Shown: positions 1-11,270, numbered from the stretch's first letter. The stretch is DNA of 64,000 nucleotides from Burkholderia contaminans (GCF_029633825.1 NZ_CP090640.1:558001-622000); one strand, 5' to 3'. Program-made: numbers and translations. The notes: generated by a model not told the origin, from the letters alone.

Positions 1-1535
1 GCCCCGACGCCGACGGCGAGGCCGAAGATCAGCAGCGCCTGCAGCAGCCGGTTCGTCCGCTTCTGCTCGACGAGGACCTGGCGCATCAGGTCTTCGCTCG
101 CGGCCCGCGGCGCGTCATGGCGCGCGGCCATCGCGTGATGGATCAGGCGCGGCAGTTGCGGCAGCGTCTTGCTCCACTGCGGCGCCTCGACCTTGAAGCG
201 CTCGTACCAGCCGCGCAGACCGATCTGCTCGGTCATCCAGCGCTCGAGGTACGGTTTCGCGGTCTTCCACAGGTCGAGCTCGGGGTCGAGCGAACGGCCG
301 AGGCCCTCGACGTTCAGCATCGTCTTTTGCAGCAGCACCAGTTGCGGCTGGATCTCGACGTTGAAGCGGCGTGACGTCGAGAACAGGCGCATCAGCACCT
401 GGCCGAGCGAGATGTCCTTCAGCGCGCGGTCGAAATACGGCTCGCACACCGCGCGGATCGCGCTTTCGAGCTCCTCGACGCGCGTTTCGGGCGGCACCCA
501 GCCCGATTCGAGGTGGAGCGTCGCCACGCGATGGTAGTCGCGCTTGAAGAACGCGAGGAAGTTCTGCGCGAGGTAGTTCTTGTCGAAATCGGACAACGCG
601 CCGACGATCCCGAAATCGAGCGCGACGTACCGGCCGAACGTGTTCGGATCGAGGCTCACCTGGATGTTGCCCGGGTGCATGTCCGCGTGGAAGAAGCCGT
701 CGCGGAACACCTGCGTGAAGAAGATCTCGACGCCTTCGCGCGCGAGCTTCTTGATGTCGACGCCGGCCGAACGTAGCGTCTCGACCTGGCTGATCGGCAC
801 GCCGGTCATGCGCTCCATCACGAGCACCTGCGACGTCGAGAAATCCCAGAACATCTCGGGCACGAGCAGCAGGTCGAGGCCCGCGAAGTTGCGGCGCAGC
901 TGGCTGCCGTTGGCGGCCTCGCGCATCAGGTCGAGCTCGTCGTGCAGGTACTTGTCGAATTCGGCGACGACCTCGCGCGGCTTCAAGCGCCGGCCATCGG
1001 CCCACATGCGCTCGGTCCAGATCGCGATGTCGCGCATCAGCGCGAGGTCGGAGTCGATCACGGACAGCATGTTCGGGCGCAGCACCTTGACGGCGACGGC
1101 CTTGCCCGCGTGCTGGCCCTGCTTGAGCTTCGCGAAATGCACCTGCGCGATCGACGCGCTCGCGACCGGCTCGCGCTCGAATTCGTCGAACAGCTCGTCG
1201 ACCGGCGCACCGAGCGACTTCTCGATGATCCCGATCGCGACCGCCGAATCGAACGGCGGCACCTGGTCCTGCAGCTTCGCGAGTTCGTTCGCGAAATCGA
1301 CCGACAGCAGATCGCGGCGCGTCGACAGCACCTGGCCGAACTTCACGAAGATCGGGCCGAGGCTTTCGAGCGCGTGACGCAGCCGCACGGCAGGCGGATC
1401 GGAGTAGCGGCGGCCAATCGTCGTGATCCGCAACAGCAGCTTCACGCGCCGGTCGTCGATCCGGGACAGCATCACTTCGTCGAGACCAAAGCGGATGACG
1501 GTGTAGACAATCTTGATGAAACGGAAAATGCGCAT
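1..1535 (-). CDS. ubiB: UbiB, ubiquinone biosynthesis ABC1-family atypical kinase (3' end cut by window)
   Basis: UbiB is a membrane-associated ABC1/UbiB kinase-like ATPase needed for aerobic ubiquinone synthesis, acting with the UbiJ-UbiK lipid-binding scaffold. The translation starts [16 protein letters not shown] and runs 511 codons to the window edge. The family is about 525 residues, so only the extreme C-terminus should be missing. Visible signatures are the KxGQ motif ([11 protein letters not shown]), the Ala-rich nucleotide loop ([10 protein letters not shown]), the invariant Lys (AVKVLRP), the catalytic HADMHPGNI and DFGIVG, and the start of a C-terminal hydrophobic segment ([13 protein letters not shown]). 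It begins 12 bases after the stop of ubiJ, so the two are probably co-transcribed. Identification is very secure. Confidence 0.96.
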   Translation of the reverse strand, partial: MRIFRFIKIVYTVIRFGLDEVMLSRIDDRRVKLLLRITTIGRRYSDPPAVRLRHALESLGPIFVKFGQVLSTRRDLLSVDFANELAKLQDQVPPFDSAVAIGIIEKSLGAPVDELFDEFEREPVASASIAQVHFAKLKQGQHAGKAVAVKVLRPNMLSVIDSDLALMRDIAIWTERMWADGRRLKPREVVAEFDKYLHDELDLMREAANGSQLRRNFAGLDLLLVPEMFWDFSTSQVLVMERMTGVPISQVETLRSAGVDIKKLAREGVEIFFTQVFRDGFFHADMHPGNIQVSLDPNTFGRYVALDFGIVGALSDFDKNYLAQNFLAFFKRDYHRVATLHLESGWVPPETRVEELESAIRAVCEPYFDRALKDISLGQVLMRLFSTSRRFNVEIQPQLVLLQKTMLNVEGLGRSLDPELDLWKTAKPYLERWMTEQIGLRGWYERFKVEAPQWSKTLPQLPRLIHHAMAARHDAPRAASEDLMRQVLVEQKRTNRLLQALLIFGLAVGVG

Positions 1536-1547
1536 GCCCTGCGGCCC

Positions 1548-2174
1548 TCAGTGCGCGCCGCGCGGGTCGGAACCCGTGCGCGCGCCGATTTTTTGTTCGA
1601 GTCGCTCGACCCGCTTTTCGACCCGTGCGAGCGCATCGCGTGCGCGCGCCAGCTCGGCGTCGAAGCCGCCGAGCGACGCGCGCCGGACGACTTGCGGGTT
1701 CTCGTCGAGCCAGTATTCGGCGACGGAATCGAGCACGTTGCGGCCGGTGCGGCGCGCGCGCGCGCCGGCGTCGCGCACGACCGTCGCGATCCGGTGTGCC
1801 GCCGCGTCGCCGACCAGCTTCGCGAGATCTTCTTCAGGTTCCCAGCGCAGGTGCTCGGCCAGCTTCGCGATCTGCGTCGCGAATTCCGCATCGCCCTCGA
1901 TCTTCACGTGCTTCATCACGGCCGCCTGGCCGCCCTGCAGGAACGCGGCGACCGTGTCGCCGGCAAGCGCGATCGACACGTCGACCTGTTGCGCATCGTG
2001 CGCGTCGACGGCCGACAGATAGCCGTCGGGCTGCACCAGCAGCGTGAGCGTGACGGGGGGCACGTCGATGCGGGCAGTCTTGCCCGAATAGGGAATCAGG
2101 CGGTCGCGCGCCCACGATTCTCGGGCGAGCAGGTGATTGACAGCAGCAGCAAAAGGCTTGGCGGCAAAGGTCAT
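1548..2174 (-). CDS. ubiJ: UbiJ, SCP2-domain ubiquinone biosynthesis accessory factor
   Basis: 208-residue soluble protein starting MTFAAKPFAAAVNHLL. UbiJ proteins carry an N-terminal SCP2 (sterol-carrier-like) lipid-binding domain, here about residues 10-115, and a C-terminal coiled coil, seen as ELARARDALARVEKRVERLEQK near the end. In E. coli UbiJ partners UbiK and organises the soluble Ubi complex. Position directly upstream of ubiB (12-base gap) is the classical arrangement. The open frame continues upstream to about 2435, but that part runs through a terminator hairpin and lacks conservation, so I chose the ATG at 2174. Its promoter should lie in 2175-2190 or overlap the terminator of the preceding gene. 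Confidence 0.9.
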   Translation of the reverse strand: MTFAAKPFAAAVNHLLARESWARDRLIPYSGKTARIDVPPVTLTLLVQPDGYLSAVDAHDAQQVDVSIALAGDTVAAFLQGGQAAVMKHVKIEGDAEFATQIAKLAEHLRWEPEEDLAKLVGDAAAHRIATVVRDAGARARRTGRNVLDSVAEYWLDENPQVVRRASLGGFDAELARARDALARVEKRVERLEQKIGARTGSDPRGAH

Positions 2175-2190
2175 CGGGCTGGGAAAGAAA

Positions 2191-2223
2191 AAACCCGCGC
2201 AGGCCGGGCGCCCACGCGGGTTT
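2191..2223 (-). terminator. Rho-independent terminator after the Tim44-like gene
   Basis: Perfect 9-bp stem AAACCCGCG/CGCGGGTTT with a 15-base loop. Read on the minus strand the stem is followed by TTTTTTCTTT, so it terminates transcription of the Tim44-like gene and separates it from ubiJ-ubiB. Confidence 0.85.
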
Positions 2224-2337
2224 CTATTGTAACGTCGGATCGTCGGCAGACCGTGGCTGACCGCACACCCGGGCGGCAAGCGGTCGCAGTGCGGCGGCCG
2301 TTGCCCGGGTGCCGGCGGCGCGGGCCGCCGGTCACGC

Positions 2338-3372
2338 TCAGTGCGTGTTGATCTGCTGGATGCCCGCGAGCAGCCAGCCCTGACTGCCCGACTTCGACAG
2401 GTTCCACACCTCGTCGAACGGCGTGGCCGACGCATTCGCCGATTCGCGGATCAGGCCGTGGAAGCGCACGCTCGCCGATTGCTCGATGCCGCGATCCTCG
2501 ATCGCGACCAGTTCCGCGTCGAGCTGCACGACGTCGGTCTGGTTCGACTCGTTGCCGCGCGAATCGAGGTCGATCTTGATCTCGGCGAACATTTCCGGCG
2601 TCGTGAACTCGCGGATGTCGGCCAGGTTGCCCTGGTCCCACGCGGCCTGCAGGCGCACGAAATAGACCTTCGAGCTGCGCAGGAACGCTTCGGTGTCGAA
2701 GCCGGCCGGCACCTGGAGCGGCGCTGCCGCAGCAGCCGCTGCCGCGCCGGTGGCCGCGGCACCGCCGCCGAACACGCCTTGCGCCTCGTTCGCGTAGCTG
2801 CTGCCGCTACCCGAATAGTTGCTGCCGGTGCCGCCCTGCTGGAACGACGGGCTTTGCGAGTAGCCGCCCGACGACGACGCCGAGCCGCCGACCGAGTAGG
2901 CCGGCTCCTGCGGACGACGGCGGTTCATGAACTTGCGGATCAGCCAGATGCCGACCGCCGCGAGCAGCGCGATCACGATGACGTTCGCCATCATGCTCGC
3001 GAATGCGCCGCCCAGGCCGAAGTGCGACAGCAGCGCCGCGATGCCGAGACCGGCCGCAAGGCCGGCGATCGGCCCGAGCCAGCGCGAGCGGTTGGGCTGC
3101 GCGGCCGGCGCGGGCGCGGCCGGATTCGCACGCTGCGCCTGCGACGGCGCGGCCTGCTGCATCGGCTGCTGCGCGGGCGGCGTGGCCTGGCGCTGCGTGA
3201 CGGTGGAGTTCTGGCGGCCGATGCTGCGCCCGCCGCCCATGCGCTTGGCTTCGGCGTCGAGCGATGCGAACGTGCCGGCCGTGAGCAGGCCGACCATCAG
3301 CAGCGTGCCGACCCGTCGAGCCCACGGCTTCGACGGCTTGCTACGGTTGAACAACGAACGCGATTCGAACAT
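2338..3372 (-). CDS. Tim44-like domain membrane protein
   Basis: 344 residues. An N-terminal hydrophobic segment (VGTLLMVGLLTAGTF, about residues 22-36) is followed by a low-complexity Ala/Pro/Gln linker, two further membrane segments (about 100-115 and 128-145), a Gly/Ser-rich spacer and a C-terminal Tim44-like domain (about 215-344, from FDTEAFLRSSKVYFVRLQAAWDQGN). In mitochondria this fold anchors the import motor. Bacterial versions are inner-membrane proteins of unclear role. It starts 41 bases after ubiE, so it is probably in the same operon, ended by the hairpin at 2191-2223. Family assignment is firm; function is not known. Confidence 0.85.
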   Translation of the reverse strand: MFESRSLFNRSKPSKPWARRVGTLLMVGLLTAGTFASLDAEAKRMGGGRSIGRQNSTVTQRQATPPAQQPMQQAAPSQAQRANPAAPAPAAQPNRSRWLGPIAGLAAGLGIAALLSHFGLGGAFASMMANVIVIALLAAVGIWLIRKFMNRRRPQEPAYSVGGSASSSGGYSQSPSFQQGGTGSNYSGSGSSYANEAQGVFGGGAAATGAAAAAAAAPLQVPAGFDTEAFLRSSKVYFVRLQAAWDQGNLADIREFTTPEMFAEIKIDLDSRGNESNQTDVVQLDAELVAIEDRGIEQSASVRFHGLIRESANASATPFDEVWNLSKSGSQGWLLAGIQQINTH

Positions 3373-3413
3373 CAGTTTCTCCAGATGTAAGACAAATGTA
3401 TGGAAAGAGCCCC

Positions 3414-4145
3414 TTAGTACTTGGCTCCCATGTGTAAAGCTACCACGCCACCTGACAAATTGTAATATTTGACGGCATCGAGGCCCGCTTGTTCCATCAT
3501 CGTCTTCAGCGTGTCCTGATCGGGGTGCATCCGGATAGATTCAGCAAGATACCGATAACTTTCAGCATCTTTCGCGAATTTGTCGCCAAGCCACGGTAAT
3601 ACTTTGAAAGAATACAGATCGTACGCTTTTTTCAGCGGATCCCAGACTTTCGAGAATTCCAGCACCATCACGCGGCCGCCGGGCTTCGTCACGCGGCGCA
3701 TCTCGGCCAGCGCGGCATCCTTGTGCGTCATGTTGCGCAGCCCGAACGCGACCGTGACCACATCGAAGTAGTTGTCCGGAAAGGGAATTTTCTCCGCGTC
3801 GCACAGCAGCGACGGCGTCACGATGCCCTTGTCGAGCAGCCGGTCGCGGCCGACGCGCAGCATCGATTCGTTGATGTCCGTGTGCCAGACCTCGCCCGTC
3901 GGCCCGGCCGCCTTCGCGAACGACCGGGTCAGGTCGCCGGTGCCGGCCGCAAGGTCGAGCACCTTGAAGCCGGGGCGCACGTTCGCCTGCGCGATCGTGA
4001 ACGCCTTCCACGCGCGGTGCATGCCCGCCGACATCAGGTCGTTCATCAGATCGTAGTTGCTCGCGACCGAATGGAACACACCCGCCACTTTCTTCGCTTT
4101 TTCGTTTTCCTCGACGCTTTCGAAGCCGAAGTGGGTTTTGCTCAT
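3414..4145 (-). CDS. ubiE: UbiE, demethylmenaquinone/ubiquinone C-methyltransferase
   Basis: 243 residues, the usual length. UbiE transfers a methyl group from S-adenosylmethionine to C-2 of the benzoquinol ring in ubiquinone (and menaquinone) synthesis. Motifs include the family N-terminus [29 protein letters not shown], the SAM-binding motif [11 protein letters not shown], and the signature [19 protein letters not shown] with [12 protein letters not shown]. The 3' third (about 3414-3640) uses more A/T codons than its neighbours, but the protein is intact. It lies 52 bases after the DUF971 gene and 41 before the Tim44-like gene. Confidence 0.97.
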   Translation of the reverse strand: MSKTHFGFESVEENEKAKKVAGVFHSVASNYDLMNDLMSAGMHRAWKAFTIAQANVRPGFKVLDLAAGTGDLTRSFAKAAGPTGEVWHTDINESMLRVGRDRLLDKGIVTPSLLCDAEKIPFPDNYFDVVTVAFGLRNMTHKDAALAEMRRVTKPGGRVMVLEFSKVWDPLKKAYDLYSFKVLPWLGDKFAKDAESYRYLAESIRMHPDQDTLKTMMEQAGLDAVKYYNLSGGVVALHMGAKY

Positions 4146-4197
4146 CGCGTTGATCCTCAGTAAATGGCAAGACGGCGCCGAGCGGGCGCCGTCGATT

Positions 4198-4611
4198 TCA
4201 GTGGCAGTGGCCGTGCGACGCGGAGGCCGCCTGCATCGGGGCGTCGCGCTCGACGCCCGCCGCCTTCAGTTTGTCGAAATAGTCGCGCCACAGCGCGTCC
4301 TGCTGCGTCGCCAGCTCGTACAGGAAATCCCACGAGTAGATGCCGGTCGAATGGCCGTCGGAGAACGTCGGCTGCAGCGCGTAGTTGCCGACGCCCTCGA
4401 GCGCGGTGATCGTCACTTCGCGCTTGCCCGTCTGCAGCGTCTCCTGGCCGGGCCCATGGCCGCGCACCTCGGCCGACGGCGAATACACGCGCATCAGCTC
4501 GAACGGAATCCGGAAACTGTCGCCGTTCGGGTACTGCAATTCGAGCACGCGCGATACCGCGTGCACGACGACGCCGGACGGAATCGGCGTCGTGGAAGTC
4601 AAACCGCTCAT
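4198..4611 (-). CDS. DUF971 (GBBH-like N-terminal domain) protein
   Basis: 137 residues starting [13 protein letters not shown]. The DUF971 domain is the zinc-binding N-terminal module of gamma-butyrobetaine hydroxylases, found alone in many bacteria and often linked to iron-sulfur proteins. Typical sequence is visible: [27 protein letters not shown], then [28 protein letters not shown] His-rich tail (SHGHCH) ends the protein. Its ATG overlaps the stop of the HIT gene (ATGA), indicating translational coupling. The exact biochemical role is unknown. Confidence 0.88.
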   Translation of the reverse strand: MSGLTSTTPIPSGVVVHAVSRVLELQYPNGDSFRIPFELMRVYSPSAEVRGHGPGQETLQTGKREVTITALEGVGNYALQPTFSDGHSTGIYSWDFLYELATQQDALWRDYFDKLKAAGVERDAPMQAASASHGHCH

Positions 4612-5051
4612 AGCTGCCTCGAATCGGTCATGCGTTGAATTTCCTCGCGCACCGCATTGTGCAGCAGCGAGGCCTGCGCCGCGCGCGAGCGCAACAGCGC
4701 CTCGGACACGCTGCGCTGGCGCGGCGCCCATACGGGCTGCGGGAAGTGTGCGTCGTTGGAAAAGCGCGGGATCACGTGCCAGTGCATGTGCGGCACCATG
4801 TTGCCGAGGCTCGCGAGATTCACCTTGTTCGGCTGCATCACGCGGCGCACGGCCCGCTCGACCGCGTAAACCACGCGCATCAAATGGGCCCGCTCAGGTT
4901 CGCCGAGATCGGAGAATTCGGCCACGTGCGCACCCCAGATCACCCGGCAGAAGCCCGGGTACTCGTGCTCGCCCGTCGCGAGGACGACACGCACCGCATC
5001 GTCCTGCCAGAGCACTTCGCCGCCGTCTTCACGGCAAAACACGCATTCCAT
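4608..5051 (-). CDS. HIT family hydrolase/transferase
   Basis: 147-residue histidine-triad protein beginning MECVFCREDGGEVLW. The family hydrolyses or transfers nucleoside monophosphates; the catalytic HxHxH triad is seen as HMHWHVIP near residue 95. An in-frame ATG at 5063 also exists, but GGGAG (5056-5060, minus strand) sits 4-5 bases ahead of the 5051 ATG, whereas the 5063 ATG has no ribosome-binding site, so I prefer 5051. The stop overlaps the start of the DUF971 gene. The substrate cannot be told from sequence. Confidence 0.9.
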   Translation of the reverse strand: MECVFCREDGGEVLWQDDAVRVVLATGEHEYPGFCRVIWGAHVAEFSDLGEPERAHLMRVVYAVERAVRRVMQPNKVNLASLGNMVPHMHWHVIPRFSNDAHFPQPVWAPRQRSVSEALLRSRAAQASLLHNAVREEIQRMTDSRQL

Positions 5052-5069
5052 CGTCGCTCCCATGTGGAC

Positions 5070-5096
5070 GGGCGCCGGCATGCTGCACCGGCGCCC
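5070..5096. other. Intercistronic inverted repeat ahead of the HIT gene
   Basis: Perfect 9-bp stem GGGCGCCGG/CCGGCGCCC with a 9-base loop (CATGCTGCA) in the 84-base gap between the large oxidoreductase and the HIT gene. No U-run follows on either strand, so it is not an ordinary intrinsic terminator. It could stabilise or process the polycistronic mRNA. Confidence 0.4.
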
Positions 5097-5135
5097 GCTC
5101 GTTCCTGGCCCGGTCGGGCGGTCGTCATGCACGCA

Positions 5136-8100
5136 TTAGACCAGCACGCGCTCGATCCCGCCATTGTTCGCACGTGCGACATAATCGGCCATCCAGTTCT
5201 CGCCGAGCACCTGGCGCGCAATTTCGACCACGATGTAGTCGGCTTCGAGGTTCGCGTCCTCGCTGTAGCGCGACAGACCCTGCAGGCATGACGGGCAGCT
5301 CGTTAGGATCTTCACGTCCGGGCCGTTCGCGGCCGCGGCGGCCGGCGCCGGCGCGTTGCCGGCCACGACCGGGATGCTGCGCAGCTTCGCGGCACCCTTG
5401 CGGATCTCCTCTTCCTTGCGGAAGCGGACCTGCGTTGACACGTCCGGGCGCGTGACCGCGAGCGTGCCCGATTCGCCGCAGCAGCGCTCGTTCTTCTCGA
5501 TCTTGTAGCCGTCCTTTTCCGAGCCCATCAGCTCGTTGACGAGCTTTACCGGGTCCATCGTCTTGATCGGCGTGTGGCACGGGTCGTGATACATGTAGCG
5601 CGTGCCCGTCACGCCATCGAGCTTCATCCCCTTCTCGAGCAGGAACTCGTGGATGTCGATGATCCGGCAGCCGGGGAAGATCTTGTCGAATTCGTAGCCG
5701 GCGAGCTGGTCGTAGCAGGTGCCGCACGACACCACGACCGTCTTGATGTCGAGGTAGTTGAGCGTGTTGGCGACCCGGTGGAACAGCACGCGGTTGTCGG
5801 TGACGATCTTCTCGGCCTTGTCGTACTGGCCCGAGCCGCGCTGCGGATAGCCGCAGCACAGGTAGCCCGGCGGCAGCACCGTCTGCACGCCGGCTTCCCA
5901 CAGCATCGCCTGCGTGGCCAGCCCGACCTGCGAGAACAGGCGCTCGGAGCCGCAGCCCGGGAAGTAGAACACCGCTTCCGAATCGACGGTGGTCGACTTC
6001 GGATTGCGGATGATCGGGACGATCTTGTTGTCCTCGATGTCGAGCAGCGCGCGCGCCGTCTTCTTCGGCAGGTTGCCCGGCATCTTCTTGTTGACGAAGT
6101 GGATCACCTGCTCGACCACGGGCGGCTTGCCGACCGTTGCGGGCGGATGCTGCGTCTGCTTCGTCACGACCTTCTTCAGCATGTCGTTCGCGAAGCGCTG
6201 CACCTTGTAGCCGGCGCCCATCATCACGCTGCGCGCGACGTTGATCGTCTGCGGGTTGGTCGCGTTCAGGAAGAACATGCCCGCCGCATTGCCGGCGTTG
6301 AACTTCTTCTTGCCCATCTTGCGCAGCAGGTTGCGCATGTTCATCGTGACGTCACCGAAGTCGATCTTCACCGGGCACGGCGTCGCGCACTTGTGGCACA
6401 CCGTGCAGTGGTCGGCCACATCGTTGAACTCGTCCCAGTGCTTGATCGACACGCCGCGGCGCGTCTGTTCCTCGTACAGGAACGCCTCGACCAGCAGCGA
6501 CGTCGCGAGGATCTTGTTGCGCGGGCTGTACAGCAGGTTCGCGCGCGGCACGTGCGTCGCGCACACCGGCTTGCACTTGCCGCAGCGCAGGCAGTCCTTC
6601 ACCGAATCGGCGATCGCGCCGATGTCGGACTGCTTCATGATCAGCGACTCGTACCCCATCAGCCCGAAGCTCGGCGTATACGCGTTGCGCAGATCGGCGC
6701 CTTCGAGCAGCTTGCCCTTGTTGAAGCGGCCGTTCGGGTCGACACGCTGCTTGTACGCGCGGAATTCGGCGATCTCGTCGTCGGTCAGGAACTCGAGCTT
6801 CGTGATGCCGATGCCGTGCTCGCCGGAAATCACGCCGTCGAGCGAACGCGCGAGCGTCATGATGCGTGCAACCGCCGCGTGGGCGTCCTGCAGCATCTCG
6901 TAGTTGTCGGAGTTGACCGGCAGGTTGGTGTGGACGTTGCCGTCGCCCGCGTGCATGTGCAGCGCGACGAACACGCGGCCGCGCAGCACCTGCTTGTGGA
7001 TCGCCTGCGCCTCGTCGAGGATCTGCTTGAACGCGCCGCCGTTGAAGATCGCGCGCAGCTCCGCGCGGATCTCCTGCTGCCACGAGATGCGGACCGTGCG
7101 GTCCTGCGTGATGTGGAACACGGTCGCGCCCGGCTGCTCGTCCGCGCGATCGGCGAACTTCTCGGCAAGCGCCTCGTAGCCGAGCTGCACGAGGTAGTGC
7201 TGCGCCTCGCGCAGCGGCTGGTCGAGCCGGTCGCGCACGAATTCCCAGCGTGCGCGCACGCGCTTGAGCAGCTCCAGCGCCTGCTGGACGCGGTCTTCGA
7301 GCAGTTCGGCGCTCGGGATCTCGTTCGCGTCGTCGGTCTTGCCGAGCGGCAGGTTGCCGGCACGGAAAAACGCTTCGAGCGCGTCGACGAGCTGCAGCTT
7401 GTTCTTCAGCGACAGCTCGATGTTGATCCGCTCGATGCCGTCGGTGTACTCGCCCATCCGGTTCAGCGGGATCACGACGTCTTCGTTGATCTTGAACGCG
7501 TTCGTGTGCTTCGCGATCGCGGCCGTGCGGCTACGGTCGAGCCAGAAGCGCTTGCGCGCCTCCGCGCTGACCGCGACGAAGCCTTCGCCGCTCTTGCCGT
7601 TCGCCATCCGGATCACTTCGGACGTGGCGTGCGCGACCGCATCGGCATCGTCGCCGACGATGTCGCCGATCAAAACCATCTTGGGGAATGCATTGCGCTT
7701 GCTCTTGGTCGCGTAGCCGACCGCGCGCAGGTAGCGCTCGTCGAGGTGCTCGAGGCCCGCGAGGATCGCGCCGCCCTGCTTCGACGTTTCGAACAGGTAA
7801 TCCTTGATCTCGACGATGCTCGGGATCGCCTCGCGCGCCTGGCCGAAGAACTCGAGGCAGACGGTGCGCGTGTGCGCGGGCATCTTGTGCAGCACCCAGC
7901 GCGCGGACGTGATGAGCCCGTCGCAGCCTTCCTTCTGCACGCCCGGCAGGCCGGCGAGGAACTTGTCGGTCACGTCCTTGCCGAGCCCTTCCTTGCGGAA
8001 CCGGCGGCCTTCGATCTCGAGCATCTCGCTCTTCAGCAGCTTCTCGCCCGGCGCGTAGGCGCCGTCGAACCACTTCAGCTCGAAACGCGCGACCGCGATG

Positions 8101-9161
8101 TCGTGGATCTTGCCCTGGTTGTGCTCGTGGCGCGTGACTTCGAGCCAGTTGCCGTCCGGGTCGACCATCCGCCACCAGGCCAGGTTGTCGAGCGCGGTGC
8201 CCCACAGCACGGCCTTCTTGCCGCCCGCGTTCATCGCGACGTTGCCGCCGATGCACGATGCGTCGAGCGAGGTCGGATCGACCGCGAACACGTAACCGGC
8301 CGCTTCCGCCGCCTCGGTCACGCGGCGCGTGACGACGCCCGCGCCGGAGAAGATCGTCGGCACCTTGTGCGCGACGCCCGGCAGTTCGGTCAGCTCGACC
8401 GCGCCGAGCTGCTCGAGCTTTTCGGTGTTGATGACGGCGGAGAACGGCGTGAGCGGCACCGCACCACCCGTGTAGCCGGTGCCACCGCCGCGCGGGATCA
8501 CGGTCAGGCCGAGCTCGAAGCAGGCCTTGATAAGGCCGGCGATCTCGGCTTCGCTATCGGGGGTCAGCACGACGAACGGGTATTCGACGCGCCAGTCGGT
8601 CGCGTCGGTCACGTGCGACACGCGCGACAGCCCGTCGAAACGGATGTTGTCCTTCTGCGTGCAGCGGCCGAGCGCCTTGGTCGCGCGGCGGCGCAGGTCG
8701 GCCATCTTCTCGAATTCGTCGGCGAACTCGTTGACCGCGCGCTGCGCGGCGGTTTCGAGCATCTCGACGCGCGAGGCGCGCTCACGGCCCGCGTCGTCGC
8801 GGTGCTCGGTGAGATCCGCGCTGCGGCGCTTGCCGATTTCGGTGAGGCGGTGGTTCAGCGCCTCGATCAGCAGCGCGCGGCGCTTCGGGTTGTCGAGCAG
8901 GTCGTCCTGCAGGTACGGGTTGCGGCGCACGACCCAGATGTCGCCGAGCACCTCGTACAGCATCCGTGCCGAGCGGCCCGTACGGCGCTCGGCACGCAGC
9001 TCGTCGAGCACCGACCACGCCTCTTCGCCGAGCAGGCGGATCACGATCTCGCGATCCGAGAAGGACGTGTAGTTGTAGGGAATCTCGCGCAAGCGGGGCG
9101 CGGGGTCGGCGGCGACGGCGGCGGCCGCGCCATGCGGATCGAAAACTTGTGGTGCGTTCAT
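5136..9161 (-). CDS. DUF3683 / FAD-binding / 4Fe-4S / CCG-domain oxidoreductase (D-2-hydroxyacid dehydrogenase type)
   Basis: 1341 residues in one frame. Order: N-terminal DUF3683 region (about 1-170), a PCMH-type FAD-binding domain with the flavin loop [13 protein letters not shown] at about 223-235, an FAD-linked oxidase C-terminal domain with [12 protein letters not shown] and SGEHGIG, a bacterial ferredoxin pair ([16 protein letters not shown] and [15 protein letters not shown]), then two CCG cysteine-rich modules ([10 protein letters not shown]...YLCCGYP and YHDPCHTP...ERCCGESG). The layout resembles YdiJ and GlcD-GlcF fused into one chain, so it probably oxidises a 2-hydroxyacid such as D-lactate and passes electrons to the quinone pool. 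The substrate is inferred. It heads the minus-strand run that includes ubiE. A very long open frame on the other strand is a composition artefact. Confidence 0.9.
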   Translation of the reverse strand: MNAPQVFDPHGAAAAVAADPAPRLREIPYNYTSFSDREIVIRLLGEEAWSVLDELRAERRTGRSARMLYEVLGDIWVVRRNPYLQDDLLDNPKRRALLIEALNHRLTEIGKRRSADLTEHRDDAGRERASRVEMLETAAQRAVNEFADEFEKMADLRRRATKALGRCTQKDNIRFDGLSRVSHVTDATDWRVEYPFVVLTPDSEAEIAGLIKACFELGLTVIPRGGGTGYTGGAVPLTPFSAVINTEKLEQLGAVELTELPGVAHKVPTIFSGAGVVTRRVTEAAEAAGYVFAVDPTSLDASCIGGNVAMNAGGKKAVLWGTALDNLAWWRMVDPDGNWLEVTRHEHNQGKIHDIAVARFELKWFDGAYAPGEKLLKSEMLEIEGRRFRKEGLGKDVTDKFLAGLPGVQKEGCDGLITSARWVLHKMPAHTRTVCLEFFGQAREAIPSIVEIKDYLFETSKQGGAILAGLEHLDERYLRAVGYATKSKRNAFPKMVLIGDIVGDDADAVAHATSEVIRMANGKSGEGFVAVSAEARKRFWLDRSRTAAIAKHTNAFKINEDVVIPLNRMGEYTDGIERINIELSLKNKLQLVDALEAFFRAGNLPLGKTDDANEIPSAELLEDRVQQALELLKRVRARWEFVRDRLDQPLREAQHYLVQLGYEALAEKFADRADEQPGATVFHITQDRTVRISWQQEIRAELRAIFNGGAFKQILDEAQAIHKQVLRGRVFVALHMHAGDGNVHTNLPVNSDNYEMLQDAHAAVARIMTLARSLDGVISGEHGIGITKLEFLTDDEIAEFRAYKQRVDPNGRFNKGKLLEGADLRNAYTPSFGLMGYESLIMKQSDIGAIADSVKDCLRCGKCKPVCATHVPRANLLYSPRNKILATSLLVEAFLYEEQTRRGVSIKHWDEFNDVADHCTVCHKCATPCPVKIDFGDVTMNMRNLLRKMGKKKFNAGNAAGMFFLNATNPQTINVARSVMMGAGYKVQRFANDMLKKVVTKQTQHPPATVGKPPVVEQVIHFVNKKMPGNLPKKTARALLDIEDNKIVPIIRNPKSTTVDSEAVFYFPGCGSERLFSQVGLATQAMLWEAGVQTVLPPGYLCCGYPQRGSGQYDKAEKIVTDNRVLFHRVANTLNYLDIKTVVVSCGTCYDQLAGYEFDKIFPGCRIIDIHEFLLEKGMKLDGVTGTRYMYHDPCHTPIKTMDPVKLVNELMGSEKDGYKIEKNERCCGESGTLAVTRPDVSTQVRFRKEEEIRKGAAKLRSIPVVAGNAPAPAAAAANGPDVKILTSCPSCLQGLSRYSEDANLEADYIVVEIARQVLGENWMADYVARANNGGIERVLV

Positions 9162-9735
9162 GTTCGGACGACTCGGAGGGCCGATACACCGTGCACGGGC
9201 GTCGGCAAGCGCGTGGGCGCAATCTTGGGGAAATCTGTTCTGTTACCAGGCGCGCGGCTGTCCTTCATGGGGCCGGAGCGGGCGACTCGCCCCTCCTGGC
9301 CGGCGACAGGGCCTGGCGGCACTCGGAACGATCAGCACGATCGCGCGCGGCGCGCATGCCGTTCGGCCGCGGGGCTGGCTGCGCGCGGCGTCGGCTTCAA
9401 CGGTGCGATCCGAGGGTGCCTCTGCATCTTCCGATCCTTGATTCAAAACGGAATTCTAACCCATGATCGGGCCACGCGTGACACGTCGGACAGGTCGTGG
9501 GGCTATCCCCGCGAGCCGCGCCAGGCCTGGCTCGGCGCGATTTCGTGCGATCATTCGCCGTCCGTCCGGTCGGTAACCACGCGGTTAAGCCGGTCAAAAA
9601 GGCAGCGCGAGCGCGCCGACGCCCCGCCCGTACGGCCTCGTGAGCACGCGCTCGGCATGCCGCTTGCGTGCAGGCAGACCCTTGGCGCTATCATTGATCC
9701 TTTACCGTCTGCTTCCGCACTGCACGCGAGCGCCC
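9162..9735. other. Non-coding divergent promoter region (oxidoreductase / ilvA)
   Basis: 574 bases between two divergently transcribed genes. I find no convincing small gene, tRNA or riboswitch. It should hold both promoters. TATCAT at 9689-9694 ahead of ilvA is a possible -10 box, with TTGCGT at 9664-9669 as a weakly spaced -35. Confidence 0.5.
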
Positions 9736-11259
9736 ATGGCATCCCACGATTACCTGAAGAAAATCCTCACCGCGCGCGTCTACGACGTCGCGATCGAGAC
9801 GGAACTCGAATCCGCCCGCAACCTGTCGGCCCGGCTGCGCAACGCCGTTTACCTGAAGCGCGAGGACAACCAGCCGGTGTTCTCGTTCAAGCTGCGCGGC
9901 GCGTACAACAAGATGGCGCACATTCCGGCGGAAGCGCTCGCGCGCGGCGTGATTACGGCGTCGGCCGGCAATCACGCGCAGGGTGTCGCGTTCTCGGCGG
10001 CCCGGATGGGCGTCAAGGCCGTGATCGTCGTGCCGGTCACGACGCCGCAGGTGAAGGTCGATGCGGTGCGTGCGCACGGCGGCCCGAGCGTGGAGGTGAT
10101 CCAGGCCGGCGAGTCGTACAGCGACGCGTATGCACACGCGGTCAAGGTGCAGGAAGAGCGCGGCCTCACGTTCGTCCACCCGTTCGACGATCCGTACGTG
10201 ATCGCCGGCCAGGGCACGATCGCGATGGAAATCCTCCGCCAGCATCAGGGCCCGATCCACGCGATCTTCGTGCCGATCGGCGGCGGCGGGCTCGCGTCCG
10301 GCGTCGCGGCCTACGTGAAGGCGGTGCGCCCGGAGATCAAGGTGATCGGCGTGCAGGCCGAGGATTCGTGCGCGATGGCGCAATCGCTGGAAGCCGGCAA
10401 GCGTGTCGAGCTGAGCGAGGTCGGCCTGTTCGCGGACGGCACCGCCGTGAAGCTGGTCGGCGAAGAAACCTTCCGGCTCTGCAGCGAATACCTCGACGGC
10501 GTCGTGACGGTGAACACCGACGCACTGTGCGCGGCGATCAAGGACGTCTTCCAGGATACGCGCAGCGTGCTCGAGCCGTCCGGCGCGCTCGCGGTCGCGG
10601 GCGCGAAGCTCTACGCGGAACGCGAAGGCATCGAGAACCAGACGCTCGTCGCGGTCACGTCCGGCGCGAACATGAACTTCGACCGGATGCGCTTCGTCGC
10701 CGAGCGCGCGGAAGTGGGTGAAGCGCGCGAAGCCGTGTTCGCGGTCACGATCCCCGAGGAGCGCGGCAGCTTCAAGCGCTTCTGCTCGCTCGTCGGCGAC
10801 CGCAACGTCACCGAGTTCAACTACCGGATCGCCGATGCGCAGGCCGCGCACATCTTCGTCGGCGTGCAGATCAAGCGCCGCGGCGAATCGGCCGAGATCG
10901 CCGCGAACTTCGAATCGCACGGCTTCCAGACCGTCGACCTGACGCACGACGAGCTGTCGAAGGAACACATCCGCTACATGGTGGGCGGCCGTTCGCCGCT
11001 CGCGCTCGACGAGCGCCTGTTCCGCTTCGAATTCCCGGAACGGCCGGGCGCGCTGATGAAGTTCCTGTCGTCGATGGCGCCGGACTGGAACATCAGCCTG
11101 TTCCACTACCGTAACCAGGGCGCGGACTACAGCTCGATCCTCGTCGGGCTGCAGGTGCCGCAGGCCGATCACGCCGAATTCGAACGCTTCCTCGCGGCAC
11201 TCGGTTATCCGTATGTCGAGGAGAGCGCCAACCCGGCTTACCGCCTCTTCCTGTCGTAA
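9736..11259 (+). CDS. ilvA: IlvA, biosynthetic threonine ammonia-lyase
   Basis: 507 residues, the length of the allosteric biosynthetic form. PLP-dependent deamination of L-threonine to 2-oxobutyrate is the first committed step to isoleucine. The PLP lysine is K52 in [22 protein letters not shown] and the phosphate-binding IGGGGLASG are present, followed by two C-terminal ACT-like regulatory modules (about 325-410 and 415-505) that in the family bind isoleucine/valine. Start chosen at MASHDYLKK, which aligns with the family. queF follows after 11 bases, so the two are likely co-transcribed. Confidence 0.96.
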   Translation: MASHDYLKKILTARVYDVAIETELESARNLSARLRNAVYLKREDNQPVFSFKLRGAYNKMAHIPAEALARGVITASAGNHAQGVAFSAARMGVKAVIVVPVTTPQVKVDAVRAHGGPSVEVIQAGESYSDAYAHAVKVQEERGLTFVHPFDDPYVIAGQGTIAMEILRQHQGPIHAIFVPIGGGGLASGVAAYVKAVRPEIKVIGVQAEDSCAMAQSLEAGKRVELSEVGLFADGTAVKLVGEETFRLCSEYLDGVVTVNTDALCAAIKDVFQDTRSVLEPSGALAVAGAKLYAEREGIENQTLVAVTSGANMNFDRMRFVAERAEVGEAREAVFAVTIPEERGSFKRFCSLVGDRNVTEFNYRIADAQAAHIFVGVQIKRRGESAEIAANFESHGFQTVDLTHDELSKEHIRYMVGGRSPLALDERLFRFEFPERPGALMKFLSSMAPDWNISLFHYRNQGADYSSILVGLQVPQADHAEFERFLAALGYPYVEESANPAYRLFLS

Positions 11260-11270
11260 AGGCGTCACGC

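Noticed and set aside
115..1005. 296-codon minus frame inside ubiB
   Set aside because: Out of frame with the clear UbiB sequence on the same strand; Arg-rich nonsense.
5574..10721. 1715-codon open frame on the plus strand
   Set aside because: Antisense to the DUF3683 oxidoreductase and part of ilvA; Arg/Ala/Val-rich with no domain, a result of G+C-rich codon bias.
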